Below are positions 25,134 to 37,531 of a stretch of 64,000 nucleotides of DNA, piece after piece; position 1 is the first letter of the stretch; every line of letters starts with the position of its first letter. The notes under the pieces are model-generated. The model was not told the DNA's origin. It made no database searches and saw nothing but the letters and a program-made list of their open reading frames with translations. Source of the stretch: Thermotoga neapolitana DSM 4359 (GTDB taxonomy: Bacteria; Thermotogota; Thermotogae; Thermotogales; Thermotogaceae); contig NC_011978.1 of the NCBI RefSeq assembly GCF_000018945.1, forward strand, positions 1,768,729-1,832,728. Reading direction: 5' to 3'. The translations under genes and the position numbers were made by a program.

Positions 25134-25903
25134 AACCAGGAGACAGAGTGCTTCTTTTGTTCGAGGACGGGAGTGAATTTCTGATCGATCTGGAAAAAGA
25201 CAAAAAAATGCATACACACCTTGGTGTGATCGATCTCAACGAGGTCCTTGAAAAAGAAACCGGGGACATCATAAGAACGTCATCTGGAAAAAAGGGCTAC
25301 ATCCTGAAACCCCGGCTGATCGATGAAATCATGAACATGAAACGAAGAACTCAGATTGTCTATCCAAAGGATTCTTCCTTCATCGTTATGATGCTCGATG
25401 TGAAGGAAGGTGACAGGGTCATCGATACAGGTGTGGGAAGTGGGGCGATGTGTGCAGTTCTCGCACGGGCCGCTGGAAGCTCTGGAAAGGTCTTCGCCTA
25501 CGAAAGAAGAGAAGAGTTCGCAAAACTTGCACAGAGCAACCTGACGAAGTGGGGACTGGTTGAAAGAGTTACAATAAAGGTGAGGGATATATCCGAAGGG
25601 TTCGACGAGAAAGATGTGGATGCGCTGTTTCTGGACGTGCCCGATCCCTGGAACTACCTGGATCGATGCTGGGAAGCCCTGAAAGGTGGTGGAAGGTTCG
25701 CAACCGTCTGTCCAACTACGAATCAAGTTCAAGAGACACTGAAGAGATTATACGAACTTCCCTTCGTGAAGGTGGAGGTATGGGAAAGTCTCTTCAGACC
25801 TTACAAGCCCGTTCCAGAGAGACTGAGACCGGTGGATAGAATGGTTGCTCACACAACTTACATGATATTCGCCACAAAAGTCTGTAGAAAGGAGGAAATA
25901 TGA
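25109..25903 (+). CDS. trmI: tRNA (adenine-58-N1)-methyltransferase
   Basis: 264 aa, very similar to the structurally known T. maritima enzyme that makes m1A58 in the T loop. The N-terminal beta barrel is GDRVLLLFEDGSEFLIDLEK. The catalytic domain begins RRTQIVYPKDSSFIVMMLDV, with SAM motif IDTGVGSGAMCAVLARA and the catalytic-site LDVPDPWNYLD. Starts at GTG 25109 and GTG 25118 are both possible; the second has the better distance to GAGAGGTG, the first matches the remembered homologue. It is important for tRNA stability at high temperature. Confidence 0.93.
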   Translation: MGEVADTLKPGDRVLLLFEDGSEFLIDLEKDKKMHTHLGVIDLNEVLEKETGDIIRTSSGKKGYILKPRLIDEIMNMKRRTQIVYPKDSSFIVMMLDVKEGDRVIDTGVGSGAMCAVLARAAGSSGKVFAYERREEFAKLAQSNLTKWGLVERVTIKVRDISEGFDEKDVDALFLDVPDPWNYLDRCWEALKGGGRFATVCPTTNQVQETLKRLYELPFVKVEVWESLFRPYKPVPERLRPVDRMVAHTTYMIFATKVCRKEEI

Positions 25904-27111
25904 TGAAACTCAATCAACTCTCCAGGTTTGTCATCATCAGCGTTCTGGTGCTGGTTTTAACTCTCATCCTCGGTGGTTCATCAAGGACAGACCTCACCAT
26001 AGAAGAAGTGAACAAGGCGCTGGAGCCGTTCTTCGATTCTCTCTCTTACATACTGAATTACTACTACGAGGCAGACAAACTGGACATCAACAAGCTCATA
26101 GATCATGCCATAGATGGACTTGTGAAGGGAACAGGGGATGACTTTTCCTACTATCAGGATCCAGAAACCTACCGTGAAAACCAGATAGAAATGAAGGGAG
26201 AGTACGGCGGTCTTGGAATAGAAGTGACTTACGATACAGAACACAGTGCCATAAAGGTGGTAGCACCCATGTATGGAACACCGGCATGGCGAGCTGGATT
26301 GAAGGCGGGAGATCTCATCATAACAATAGACGGAACACCGGTCTCCAAGATGACGTACATGGAGGCGGTGAACAATCTGAGAGGTGAGCCGGGAACGTCT
26401 GTGACGATAGAGGTTTTGAGAGATGGAGAAAAACTCACTTTCACCATCGTCAGAGAAAAGATAGAGATAAAGATGGTACTCTACTCGTTCATAGAGACGG
26501 AGAAGGGAAGAATCGGATACGTGAGAATAACCCGATTCGGTGAGAAGGCCGACTCGGATATGAAGAACGCGCTGGACAAGATCTTCGAAAAGGGTGTCAA
26601 GGGATTGATCATCGACGTGAGGGACAACCCTGGAGGATACCTCGATGTTGCGCTGAAGATCGTCAGTATGTTCGTCGACAAGGGCGTGATCCTGAAGGTG
26701 AGAAACGGCTTTGGAGAAGAGGACGTTTACGAGTCTTACGGAAACAACTATCCAAACGTTCCGATAGTCGTTCTGGCGAACGAAGGCTCGGCCTCTGCAT
26801 CCGAGATCCTAACGGGTGCGCTGAAAGATCTTGGTATCGCCACCGTGGTCGGCAGAAAAACCTTCGGCAAAGGTTCTGTCCAGACAGGATTTCCTCTGAG
26901 CAACGGCGGAGTACTCTTTTTGACCACGGCACACTATCTCACACCTTCAGGAAAGGACATACACAGAATAGGCATAGAACCAGACGTTGTGGTTGAAGAA
27001 GAGGTGGAAGAAGAACTGCACGCAGAGACAAGAGAACAGATAGAGATAGACCCGGAAAAGGATCCGTTCATAAAGAAAGGTCTGGAAGTTCTGCTCGAGA
27101 AGATAAAATGA
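25900..27111 (+). CDS. ctpA: Carboxyl-terminal processing protease (S41, PDZ)
   Basis: 403 aa. One N-terminal hydrophobic anchor (VIISVLVLVLTLILGG). A PDZ domain at about 90-180 has GLGIEVTYD and GLKAGDLIITIDGTPVSKM. The S41 protease core has the catalytic serine in NEGSASASEILTGAL and the lysine in RKTFGKGSVQTGFPL. Such proteases sit outside the cytoplasmic membrane and trim C-termini of envelope proteins. ATG 25900 overlaps the trmI stop and follows AAAGGAGG. It is followed without a gap by two small membrane-protein genes. Confidence 0.93.
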   Translation: MMKLNQLSRFVIISVLVLVLTLILGGSSRTDLTIEEVNKALEPFFDSLSYILNYYYEADKLDINKLIDHAIDGLVKGTGDDFSYYQDPETYRENQIEMKGEYGGLGIEVTYDTEHSAIKVVAPMYGTPAWRAGLKAGDLIITIDGTPVSKMTYMEAVNNLRGEPGTSVTIEVLRDGEKLTFTIVREKIEIKMVLYSFIETEKGRIGYVRITRFGEKADSDMKNALDKIFEKGVKGLIIDVRDNPGGYLDVALKIVSMFVDKGVILKVRNGFGEEDVYESYGNNYPNVPIVVLANEGSASASEILTGALKDLGIATVVGRKTFGKGSVQTGFPLSNGGVLFLTTAHYLTPSGKDIHRIGIEPDVVVEEEVEEELHAETREQIEIDPEKDPFIKKGLEVLLEKIK

Positions 27112-27494
27112 CGAGAAACGGCTTTCTTCTGATCCTTCTGGTGGTGGCGCTTTTCTTGTTTCTGACAGATCTGTCCTTCAAATCAGAGAGGAGGGAGTTC
27201 ACACGGCTTCCTTCCTTTGGTGTTAGCGTGCACACCCCTTGGAAATCCACTGTTGAGCGTATCAAAAATGAACTCAATGGATCTATTCTGGTGAACGAAA
27301 TCCTAAAGGAAGTGACGGATGTCGATTATTACCCGGAATGGAAGTCGTTCGTCTTCAAAGATCTAGAAAGTTTTGAGAAAGCAATGAAGGTGGTGAAGAG
27401 AGAAACAGGAAGGAGCGTATCCGTTGAAAAGACGGAAGAGAACGTTGAGTACTTCTCCGAAGAGGGTATGTACTTCATTCTGAAGGTGAAATGA
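27108..27494 (+). CDS. Single-pass membrane hypothetical protein
   Basis: 128 aa. An N-terminal hydrophobic segment (GFLLILLVVALFLFL) is followed by a soluble part of about 100 residues rich in Lys and Glu; no family is recognised. It overlaps ctpA and the next gene by four bases each (ATGA), so it is certainly translated in this operon. Probably a small envelope protein anchored at its N-terminus. It could be a substrate or adaptor of the protease, but nothing in the sequence proves this. Confidence 0.65.
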   Translation: MTRNGFLLILLVVALFLFLTDLSFKSERREFTRLPSFGVSVHTPWKSTVERIKNELNGSILVNEILKEVTDVDYYPEWKSFVFKDLESFEKAMKVVKRETGRSVSVEKTEENVEYFSEEGMYFILKVK

Positions 27495-27910
27495 TGTCTG
27501 TGAAGCTGGATGAGTCCATGAAGAAGTTCTCCTTTGTGGTACCGATCACGGTGTTCTTTGTGAACGTTCTTGGTTTCTGGAACGAAATAGTGGTGGTGTA
27601 CAACTCTTTGAGAGTTCCGTTAAAGGTGGCAGAGCTTTTTCTCTGTTTCATGATCTACTCTCTGGTTGTGTCTGGTGTCTACAAAATGACGACCGGCAGA
27701 TCTCCGGATGAGATGATGGTTTCGTTTTCCCCCTACATATTCTTGCCCCTTCTTTCTGTGTTTTTTGACCCAAGAAAGGCCGTTTTGATACTGTTTCTTG
27801 TCTCTGTTTTTTTCTTTCATAGAATGGATAAAAAAACGATCTTCGTCGTTCTGATCAGGGTTTCTGCTCTTTTCTTCTTCATATGGAAGATTTCTTCGTG
27901 GATGAGGTGA
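27491..27910 (+). CDS. Small polytopic membrane hypothetical protein
   Basis: 139 aa with four or five hydrophobic helices (for example FVVPITVFFVNVLGFW, VAELFLCFMIYSLVVSGVY, AVLILFLVSVFFFH). It reads as a small integral membrane protein without recognised motifs. The start overlaps the preceding stop, and it is followed seven bases later by a glycosyltransferase that probably works at the membrane surface. Function unknown. Confidence 0.65.
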   Translation: MMSVKLDESMKKFSFVVPITVFFVNVLGFWNEIVVVYNSLRVPLKVAELFLCFMIYSLVVSGVYKMTTGRSPDEMMVSFSPYIFLPLLSVFFDPRKAVLILFLVSVFFFHRMDKKTIFVVLIRVSALFFFIWKISSWMR

Positions 27911-27917
27911 ATGGAGT

Positions 27918-29138
27918 ATGAACATCGGGATGTTCAGCGATACTTACGCACCTCAGGTGAACGGAGTGGCAACGTCCATAAGACTTTACAAGAAAAAGCT
28001 CACAGAGCGGGGACACAGGGTGTTTGTGGTTGCACCCTCTGCACCGGAAAATGAAAAAGATGTCCTTGTAGTGAAAAGCATCCCCTTTCCCTCAGAAAGA
28101 CAGCACAGGATTTCCATTGCCTCAACCAGAAAGATTCTGGATTTTGTGAGAAAAGAAGAAATTCAGGTGGTGCACAGTCATTCACCTTTTTTCATGGGAT
28201 TCAAAGCGCTCAAGGTTCAGGAGGAACTGAAACTTCCGCATGTTCACACGTACCACACACTCCTTCCTGAGTACAGGCACTACATCCCCAAGCCTTTCAC
28301 ACCCTCGAAAAGGATGGTTGAACACTTCAGTGCGTGGTTCTGCAATCTGGTGAACGTGGTGATTGCACCGACAGAGGACATAAAGGCAGAACTGGAAAGT
28401 TACGGGGTGAAGAGGCCCATCAGGGTCCTTCCAACGGGGATAGAGGTCGAAAGGTTCGAATCGGCTGAGGCTGGAGATCTCAGGAAAAAACTGGGACTGG
28501 AAGGAAAAAAGGTGCTGCTGTACGTCGGAAGGATAGCGAAGGAAAAGAACGTGGATTTCCTTCTGAGAATCTTCGAGAAATTGAACTCCCCGGATCTGTT
28601 TTTCGTGATGGTGGGGGATGGTCCCGAGAGAAAAGAGGTCGAAGAGATCGCAAAAGAAAAAAAACTGAACCTCATCGTGACCGGATACGTTGACCACGAG
28701 GAAATACCAGAGTATTACAAACTGGGAGATGTCTTTGTGTTTGCTTCGAAGACGGAAACACAGGGGCTGGTGCTTCTGGAGGCCCTGGCTTCCGGCCTTC
28801 CGGTTGTGGCCTTGAAGTGGAAGGGTGTGAAAGATGTCCTCAAGGGTTGCGAGGGAGCGATACTTCTGGACGAAGAGAATGAAGAAGTCTTTGCTAAAAC
28901 CCTGAGAGAGATCCTCACGAACACCCGCCTCAAAAACGAACTTTCCAGAAAAGGAAGAGAGTTCGTGAAAAGAGAATGGTCTGTGGAGCGCTTTGTAGGA
29001 AAACTGGAGGAGATATACATGGAGGCGATAGAAGAGGGACCTCTTGAGATCAACGCCTCCCTTATGATAAAGGAATTTGTGAAGTTCGAGAAGTTGAAAA
29101 ACTTCTTCTCCAAACTGGAAGAGAGGATCTGGAGGTGA
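27918..29138 (+). CDS. GT4 glycosyltransferase, glucosyl-diacylglycerol synthase-like
   Basis: 406 aa, GT-B fold. The opening MNIGMFSDTYAPQVNGVATS and the basic HTYHTLLPEYRHYIPK are characteristic of bacterial 1,2-diacylglycerol 3-glucosyltransferases and relatives. The donor domain has VLPTGIEVERFES, LLYVGRIAKEKNVDFLLRIF and the EX7E-type block SKTETQGLVLLEALASGLP. It would act on the inner face of the membrane using a UDP- or GDP-sugar to build glycolipids. ATG 27918 follows GGTGAATGGAGT. The lipid acceptor is inferred from the N-terminal motif. Confidence 0.87.
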   Translation: MNIGMFSDTYAPQVNGVATSIRLYKKKLTERGHRVFVVAPSAPENEKDVLVVKSIPFPSERQHRISIASTRKILDFVRKEEIQVVHSHSPFFMGFKALKVQEELKLPHVHTYHTLLPEYRHYIPKPFTPSKRMVEHFSAWFCNLVNVVIAPTEDIKAELESYGVKRPIRVLPTGIEVERFESAEAGDLRKKLGLEGKKVLLYVGRIAKEKNVDFLLRIFEKLNSPDLFFVMVGDGPERKEVEEIAKEKKLNLIVTGYVDHEEIPEYYKLGDVFVFASKTETQGLVLLEALASGLPVVALKWKGVKDVLKGCEGAILLDEENEEVFAKTLREILTNTRLKNELSRKGREFVKREWSVERFVGKLEEIYMEAIEEGPLEINASLMIKEFVKFEKLKNFFSKLEERIWR

Positions 29139-29787
29139 TCTGGTTGTTTCCGTTTCATCTTTTTCTCGGTCACGTCGTGGCAGATCATGGTTTCACGAAC
29201 AACGCGAAGATAAGAGAGTACACTGGTTGGAAATTGATAGGTCATATGATCTGGTCTGTCTTTGCGATTCTGGCTTTCACCTTCGACGTTGTGTTCGAGT
29301 CAGTGAGCGGTACGGTTGTCTTCTTTGTGGCAGTGGCGGTTCATCTGATGGGGGATGTCCTCAGGGTGTATCTGCACAGAAGAGGAAAGAAACGGGCGAT
29401 AGATCTGCTGGAGATTTCTCTTCTTGCCGTGTTTCTGATCCTGAATCTTTACATCAAGGATCTCTTCGCAAACTCCTATCTCACGTCGGAGTTCGTTTTC
29501 TATCTTCTCGGGATGAACGCTGTTTCTGTGGCTATAACGTATCTTTTCCGCAACTTCGTGCCCGGTGATCCAAAGATCTCCGATATAGAGGGAATCTCTG
29601 AAAGACTTGCTTTCTTCGTTTTTCTCCTTGCTGGAAAGGAGGTTTTCGCTTTTCTTTCTCTTGCCCTCGGTTTTCTCTATAGACTCTGGAAATTCAGAAA
29701 ACCCGACGTGAGGTGGTGGTTGAGTCCTGCTCTTGGTGTGGCCGTGTCTTTCATCTGGAACTGGATGATGTACGGGAGGATCATCTG

Positions 29788-29788
<1 letters not shown>
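29135..29788 (+). CDS. DUF3307-family membrane protein
   Basis: 217 aa, mostly hydrophobic (about six helices). The N-terminal motif FPFHLFLGHVVADHGFTN followed by K and a later HMIWSV matches DUF3307, and VAVHLMGDVLRVYLHRRGKK is the second conserved block with His and Asp. GTG 29135 overlaps the preceding stop (GTGA) and follows GGAGGTGA. Polar residues inside helices hint at metal binding or catalysis, but the family has no known function. Confidence 0.75.
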
Positions 29789-32819
<3,031 letters not shown>

Positions 32820-32823
<4 letters not shown>

Positions 32824-33674
32824 GAATGAAGTGCTTTTTCGAGGAAGAAGACTTTGAAAAAATCGTGGAGAAGATAGACAGGCTTTACACGAGAGTGGAT
32901 GATCTGGAGGAATCAGATATAGCCTTCTTAAAGAAGAAGATTCCCTTCTCCGGTGTTTCGGTTGTGAGAGAAAAAGATGGTTACGCAATCTACAGGGGAG
33001 AGGAAAAACTTCTGGAGACTCCTGGAGACAACAGAGAACTCCCGGCTGTCGTGGCTTATGTTCTTTCAGGTGAGAAAATGCTCGCTGGAAGCTGGGTTCG
33101 GAGAATGGTGAGTGGTCTTCTTCAGGCGATGGTGGTTCTGATGGAGATAGAGGATGAGAACGGCTGGAGTCATTCTCAGAGGGTGGCAAGGCTTGCTGAA
33201 CGCGTTGGGAAAAAACTGGGACTCTCCGAAGAGCGGCTTTCTCTTTTGAAGGAATACGCCATGCTCCACGACGTTGGAAAGATAGGTATCGAACAACTAA
33301 TGCTCTACACACCAACGAGGATCCGGATATTCGAGCAATACCCCCAGGATCACACGATCATGGGTTCTGTTTTTCTGGCGTCTCTTGAAGTACTCTGGGA
33401 TGCCGTTCCCATCGTAAGACACCACCACGAAAACTGGGATGGAACGGGTTATCCGGATGGTCTCAAGGGTGAGGAGATACCTCTTGAAGCACGCATCATA
33501 GCCGTTTGTGACTATTACGACGTTCTCACCAATTTCGTCTCGTCCGAGTGGGAAGGGCGCGCGAAGACCCACGACGAGGCTGTAGAGATCATCAAAAAGG
33601 AATCGGGGAAAAAATTTGATCCGTCGGTGGTGGATGCTTTCCTGAAGGTATTCTCAGACGAGGCTGTCGAGTAA
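32820..33674 (+). CDS. HD-GYP domain phosphodiesterase-like protein
   Basis: 284 aa. The N-terminal 100 residues are unassigned. An HD-GYP domain follows with [29 protein letters not shown] and [20 protein letters not shown], which keeps the GYP triad. HD-GYP proteins usually hydrolyse cyclic di-GMP. It overlaps thrS by four bases and closes the plus-strand operon; its last 21 bases overlap the convergent gene at 33654. Confidence 0.88.
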
Positions 33675-34127
33675 CACTCCTACAAGAAGTTCCGGTGTCC
33701 TGAGACCTGCTTTCAACACGCTGAGTGCCAGTTTCAGCCTTTCTATATCTTCTTTCAATCTTTCTCTTTCAACTGGATCGGTTTCTTGACTGAGACGCCT
33801 TTGAAGTTCCAGGATCTTTCTTTCTATTTCATCCTGTCTGTCCTGAAAATCATTCACTTTCTCTCCATTCTGGGACACCGGAGTGTATATGTAAACCTGC
33901 GTTCGCCCTGCGATCGCCGCAAGGAAGGATCCACGCTTTCTCATATCGAGGGCTATGTTGCTGTATACGACGTACCCGCCCTCTCTGAGGGCTTCTTTCT
34001 TGAACGCCAGCAGATTCGATATCTCCTGGGAAAGTACCCTGAGCACACTACGACTTGCGGGAGCCGAATACGGAATTCCCGGTTCTCCCGGATCCAGCCT
34101 GTAACCAAGAACAGGGTTAGAGATCAT
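33654..34127 (-). CDS. Coiled-coil hypothetical protein
   Basis: 157 aa, no recognised family. The N-terminal 75 residues include VLGYRLDPGEPGIPYS and a Ser/Leu-rich helix. A charged coiled coil (DEIERKILELQRRLSQETD and following heptads, about residues 85-135) leads to a hydrophobic C-terminus. ATG 34127 follows GAGGGGGAG; a longer start lies in the upstream gene. It is the last gene of the minus-strand series and overlaps the HD-GYP gene tail to tail by 21 bases. Possibly a scaffold or regulator; function unknown. Confidence 0.65.
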   Translation of the reverse strand: MISNPVLGYRLDPGEPGIPYSAPASRSVLRVLSQEISNLLAFKKEALREGGYVVYSNIALDMRKRGSFLAAIAGRTQVYIYTPVSQNGEKVNDFQDRQDEIERKILELQRRLSQETDPVERERLKEDIERLKLALSVLKAGLRTPELLVGVLLDSLV

Positions 34128-34137
34128 GGTCTCCCCC

Positions 34138-35319
34138 TCAAATCTTTCCAATCATGTTCGTAATCGACGCCTTCACCTCAACCCTGCCGTTCGAAAAGTC
34201 CATCGTTATCTTCGGAAGCTCTGCCTTTTTGTGAAAGCCGTGTTTTCTCTTCATCCCGATCTTTTCCAGAACGGGCCTCCAGCTACCACAGTTCACGTAC
34301 AGTTTTTTTCCATCAGGTGCTGGAACTATCCTGTAGGTGAAGTGGTGAACGTGTCCCATTACAAGTATATCGACTCTGTCAATTTTGTCCAAATCTTCGG
34401 CGTAGCCCACCATGAATCTCTTCCACTTTTGACTTCCCTTCAGTACAATCCTGGCCCACTTCTGAAGGTAGTCCACCCTGCGAAGTTTTCTGAACGTGTA
34501 GACCGTCCTCACAAGAATTCTGCCCATTTCCAGACCACCGAACCTGTTCACGAACAACCTGGAGATCCAGTGAGTCCTTGGAAAGTTGTTTCTCATCCAT
34601 CTCTTTGCTTCACTCGTTTTCAACATGGTGAGAAAGCTTTTCAACCAGAGTTCCACCAGGTCGACACCGATGTCGTAGATCTCCGTTACATACTCGAACC
34701 AGTGAAAAACATCGAGAAGAGGTCTCACGTTGTCATAGTCTCGTACCACCTCTTCTGGAGCAAAGTTTATGACGTTTTCGTCGAAGTTCACCATCATGTA
34801 CCTCGCTATGAAATCGCCAAGCGGTGGTATTACTTTTCCGCTTTTTCTGTCCAGTGAGAAGCGATTTATAACGTCGAACTGGTTACCGTGAAGAACTAGG
34901 AGCTTTGTTTTTTCATCGTAGTAGTAGGGCAGGATCTCAAGGTGCTCGAATCTTTCCTTCAAAGCCTTTTGCAGGTTTTTGTTTTTGAGAATATGATAAT
35001 CGTGATTTCCCACCACGTAGTAGATGGTGTGTCTTTTTGCGAACTTCTTGAGTGTTTCGAAGATCTTTTCATGCTTTTTCTCTATCTCGTTTATTACGGT
35101 GTCATCGAGGCTCTTCAGTACTTCATCGAAGGAGACAAGCCCCAGTTCTTTCACAACACGGCTTTCGAGAATCTCAAAGCCGTCTCCTACGATGAAGAGT
35201 TCCACTTCTTTTTCATTCAGTATGTCTTCCAGAAAATCTGAAAGTTCGCTATCGAAAAAGAAATCATCCTTGGCGGACCCATCTCCTATGTGAAGATCGC
35301 TTATGAAGACTCTCTTTAT
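34138..35319 (-). CDS. LpxH-like metallophosphoesterase, apparent AUA start
   Basis: 393 aa calcineurin-like phosphoesterase. The metal-ligand motifs are VFISDLHIGDG at the N-terminus, ELFIVGDGFE, YYVVGNHDYHI, LVLHGNQFD and LVMGHVHHFTYR. The first motif is encoded upstream of any ATG, GTG or TTG in frame. The only well-placed start is ATA at 35319-35317. It overlaps the manA stop as ATAA and has GGGGTGA six bases upstream. A GTG start at 35205 would delete the first metal motif. Substrate unknown: the N-terminus resembles UDP-diacylglucosamine hydrolases, but the middle 150 residues are helical and family-specific. Confidence 0.82.
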   Translation of the reverse strand: MKRVFISDLHIGDGSAKDDFFFDSELSDFLEDILNEKEVELFIVGDGFEILESRVVKELGLVSFDEVLKSLDDTVINEIEKKHEKIFETLKKFAKRHTIYYVVGNHDYHILKNKNLQKALKERFEHLEILPYYYDEKTKLLVLHGNQFDVINRFSLDRKSGKVIPPLGDFIARYMMVNFDENVINFAPEEVVRDYDNVRPLLDVFHWFEYVTEIYDIGVDLVELWLKSFLTMLKTSEAKRWMRNNFPRTHWISRLFVNRFGGLEMGRILVRTVYTFRKLRRVDYLQKWARIVLKGSQKWKRFMVGYAEDLDKIDRVDILVMGHVHHFTYRIVPAPDGKKLYVNCGSWRPVLEKIGMKRKHGFHKKAELPKITMDFSNGRVEVKASITNMIGKI

Positions 35320-36152
35320 GTTCTCTCACCCCATCCTTCGAAGAAACTGCCAAGTTTTATTTCAAGAGCGAGTGCGTTCAAATAGGCACTCTCTCCCTCT
35401 GGAACGATGAACGTTTCAAAGGGTTCTACCCTTCTTCCATCGAGCTCTCCTCTTTCAAGAACAACGATTGCACAAAACCCCTTCAGAGTTTCCTCGCGCG
35501 TCTTTCTGATCCTGAAGTATTCACACTCGAACTTTTCGAAGTTCTTTATCAGAAGATCTTCAATCTTTCTTTTTTTCATCACCTTGAAAGCCTTTTCCAC
35601 GTGGAGCTCTCTGCCCCGGTCCCAGTCGTAGACTCTGTAGGTGAGATCTGAAGACTGCTGAACTTCCACAAGAAAGCCGCTGGGCCCCAGTGCGTGCACC
35701 GTTCCTGCGGGAAGAAAGACAAAAGTTCCGGGCTGGACATTCACCTTTTTCAACGCTTCATCCCAGTTTCCACTCGAAAATGCTTCTTTGATTTTTTCAG
35801 GATCTTCCCCAATGGCTATCTGTCCGTTTTCCACGAAGTACCATGCTTCCGTCTTCCCCCAGGGTTCCTTTTCCAGTTTCTGTGCTTCTTCGTCGTCTGG
35901 ATGCACCTGTACCGAGAGCCAGTCTTCGGCGGAGATGAGTTTCACAAGGAGTGGAAAGCGAGGAAAGACCTTCCCCAAGATCTTCTCCATGTCTTTGTTG
36001 AGATCCAGGCCTTCCGATGTTTCGGTGATGAACAGAGGATGTCCTGAGAGAAGCCAAACCTCACCTATCTTCTCTTCCGATCCAAACATTCTTCCAAGGC
36101 GATGGCTGCCCCAGATCTGTTTCCTCAATTTTGGAAGAACCTTGATCGTCAT
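35316..36152 (-). CDS. manA: Mannose-6-phosphate isomerase, class I
   Basis: 278 aa cupin-type isomerase of the short bacterial class. The opening PKLRKQIWGSHRLGR is followed by the zinc-site segments LSVQVHPDDEEAQ, WGKTEAWYFV and FVFLPAGTVHALGPSG and the catalytic YRVYDWDR. It links fructose-6-phosphate to mannose metabolism and so to GDP-mannose for glycans. ATG 36152 overlaps the fapA-like stop and follows GGAGGTTATTCGG. Confidence 0.92.
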   Translation of the reverse strand: MTIKVLPKLRKQIWGSHRLGRMFGSEEKIGEVWLLSGHPLFITETSEGLDLNKDMEKILGKVFPRFPLLVKLISAEDWLSVQVHPDDEEAQKLEKEPWGKTEAWYFVENGQIAIGEDPEKIKEAFSSGNWDEALKKVNVQPGTFVFLPAGTVHALGPSGFLVEVQQSSDLTYRVYDWDRGRELHVEKAFKVMKKRKIEDLLIKNFEKFECEYFRIRKTREETLKGFCAIVVLERGELDGRRVEPFETFIVPEGESAYLNALALEIKLGSFFEGWGERT

Positions 36153-37516
36153 TCCGAATAACCTCCCACCCTTATTTCGCCGTCTCTGTAGTAGAAAACC
36201 GCTTTTGTGAGTTCTTTCTCCACACGAAACACTTTGTTGAACATGACGACCTCAACACCCGGATAAACGACTTCCTTCACAATGACCGCGGCGTTCTTTG
36301 CCATCTCCTCAGCTATCTCGTTCAACCTTTTTAGCTCCTGCTCGTTCTTCTGTATGGAATCTCTGAGATTTATCAGTGTGTTGCTCACCTTGTTCAGGAG
36401 AGCTTCCTTGTCGGGGGGAAATTTGTCCTTGAGAGTGCTCTGCATCTTTCTGAGCTCAACCAGAACCTTGGTGAGTTTTTGAACGTTTGCCTTATCGAGC
36501 GAAACCTGAGCAGAGATGATCTTTATCTTCTCGTTCACTTCCGGATCGACACCCACTTCCACTCTCGTTTTGACTCCTATGGGAGAGCCAAGCTGAAAGG
36601 TTTCAACCCTGACTCGAGCGATTGTCACACCACCCCTTATGCTGCCTTTACTTCCCGTCACCGTTACACTACTGGCTTTGACAGTGGAATTTTCTATGTT
36701 CTTTTCCACCACCACTTCCTCGGCTTCCACCTCTGCGTTCTCTACGAAGACCGTTTTGATCGTTTTCTTTGCCTTCACGAAAGCCTTTCCTCTTCCCTTT
36801 ATACCACCTGCTGTGATGCTGCCGTTGAAGGAAACGACCGTTGCCGCTTCTATGACCCCCTTCACTTCGATGTCTTCCTGGGCCCTCACAACGAAATCCG
36901 GCTTCACATCACCCTTCACGATCACCCTGCCCGGAAAATCTATGTTCCCGGTGGAATAGTCAACTGATTCCACTTCCAGAGTATCGTTCACATGTATCGT
37001 TCCGTTCGGTTCGATGATCAGTATGCCGCTCTTTGTGGCGATGATCTCGTTGTCCTTCATCGTCACGTTGTATCCAAGGTGGTACTCTGGCATCCTTCCC
37101 GGTTTTGGTTTTACGGGATTTCCAAAAACATCCCTTCCCTCTTTGCCGGAAGTGGGTGGTATGATGCGAGCAATGGTCTCTCCCCTTTTAACGATGACCC
37201 TTTGCTTTGCAGGGATTTCCCTGAGATCGACTCTACCGTCACTCTGAGAAACGCCCTCCACTTTCTTCAGAAGCTCCACTCTTCCATCTTCGCCATCGAC
37301 GGGTGGAGTGCCCTCTGCGATCAGAACGGGTGTGTTGTAAACTGGAGATTTTATAAGATCATCAATCATCTCCTCCTTTATTCCGTACTTTATCCTGGCA
37401 GACTGCAGAGCACTCATGAACTCTTCCTTCGACAGGGGAGGTTCGTCAGGTCTTTCTTTCCTCACGATAGCGTAAGCCTGCATTCTGTCTTCCGATACAG
37501 TGAACTCCACCTTCAC
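36149..37516 (-). CDS. FapA-family (DUF342) protein
   Basis: 455 aa with the DUF342 layout. The N-terminal helical lobe is residues 1-120, with LIAEGTPPVDGEDGRVELLK. The hinge RIIPPTSGKEGRDVFGNPV leads into a right-handed beta-helix (about residues 160-320) with successive Val/Ile-rich rungs such as FPGRVIVKGDVKPDFVVRA. A coiled coil follows (about 340-410) and a short tail. FapA proteins are often linked to polar flagella and chemotaxis, but also occur alone; function not settled. GTG 37516 follows GAGGGGGTAGGG. Confidence 0.87.
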   Translation of the reverse strand: MKVEFTVSEDRMQAYAIVRKERPDEPPLSKEEFMSALQSARIKYGIKEEMIDDLIKSPVYNTPVLIAEGTPPVDGEDGRVELLKKVEGVSQSDGRVDLREIPAKQRVIVKRGETIARIIPPTSGKEGRDVFGNPVKPKPGRMPEYHLGYNVTMKDNEIIATKSGILIIEPNGTIHVNDTLEVESVDYSTGNIDFPGRVIVKGDVKPDFVVRAQEDIEVKGVIEAATVVSFNGSITAGGIKGRGKAFVKAKKTIKTVFVENAEVEAEEVVVEKNIENSTVKASSVTVTGSKGSIRGGVTIARVRVETFQLGSPIGVKTRVEVGVDPEVNEKIKIISAQVSLDKANVQKLTKVLVELRKMQSTLKDKFPPDKEALLNKVSNTLINLRDSIQKNEQELKRLNEIAEEMAKNAAVIVKEVVYPGVEVVMFNKVFRVEKELTKAVFYYRDGEIRVGGYSE

Positions 37517-37531
37517 CCCTACCCCCTCGCT

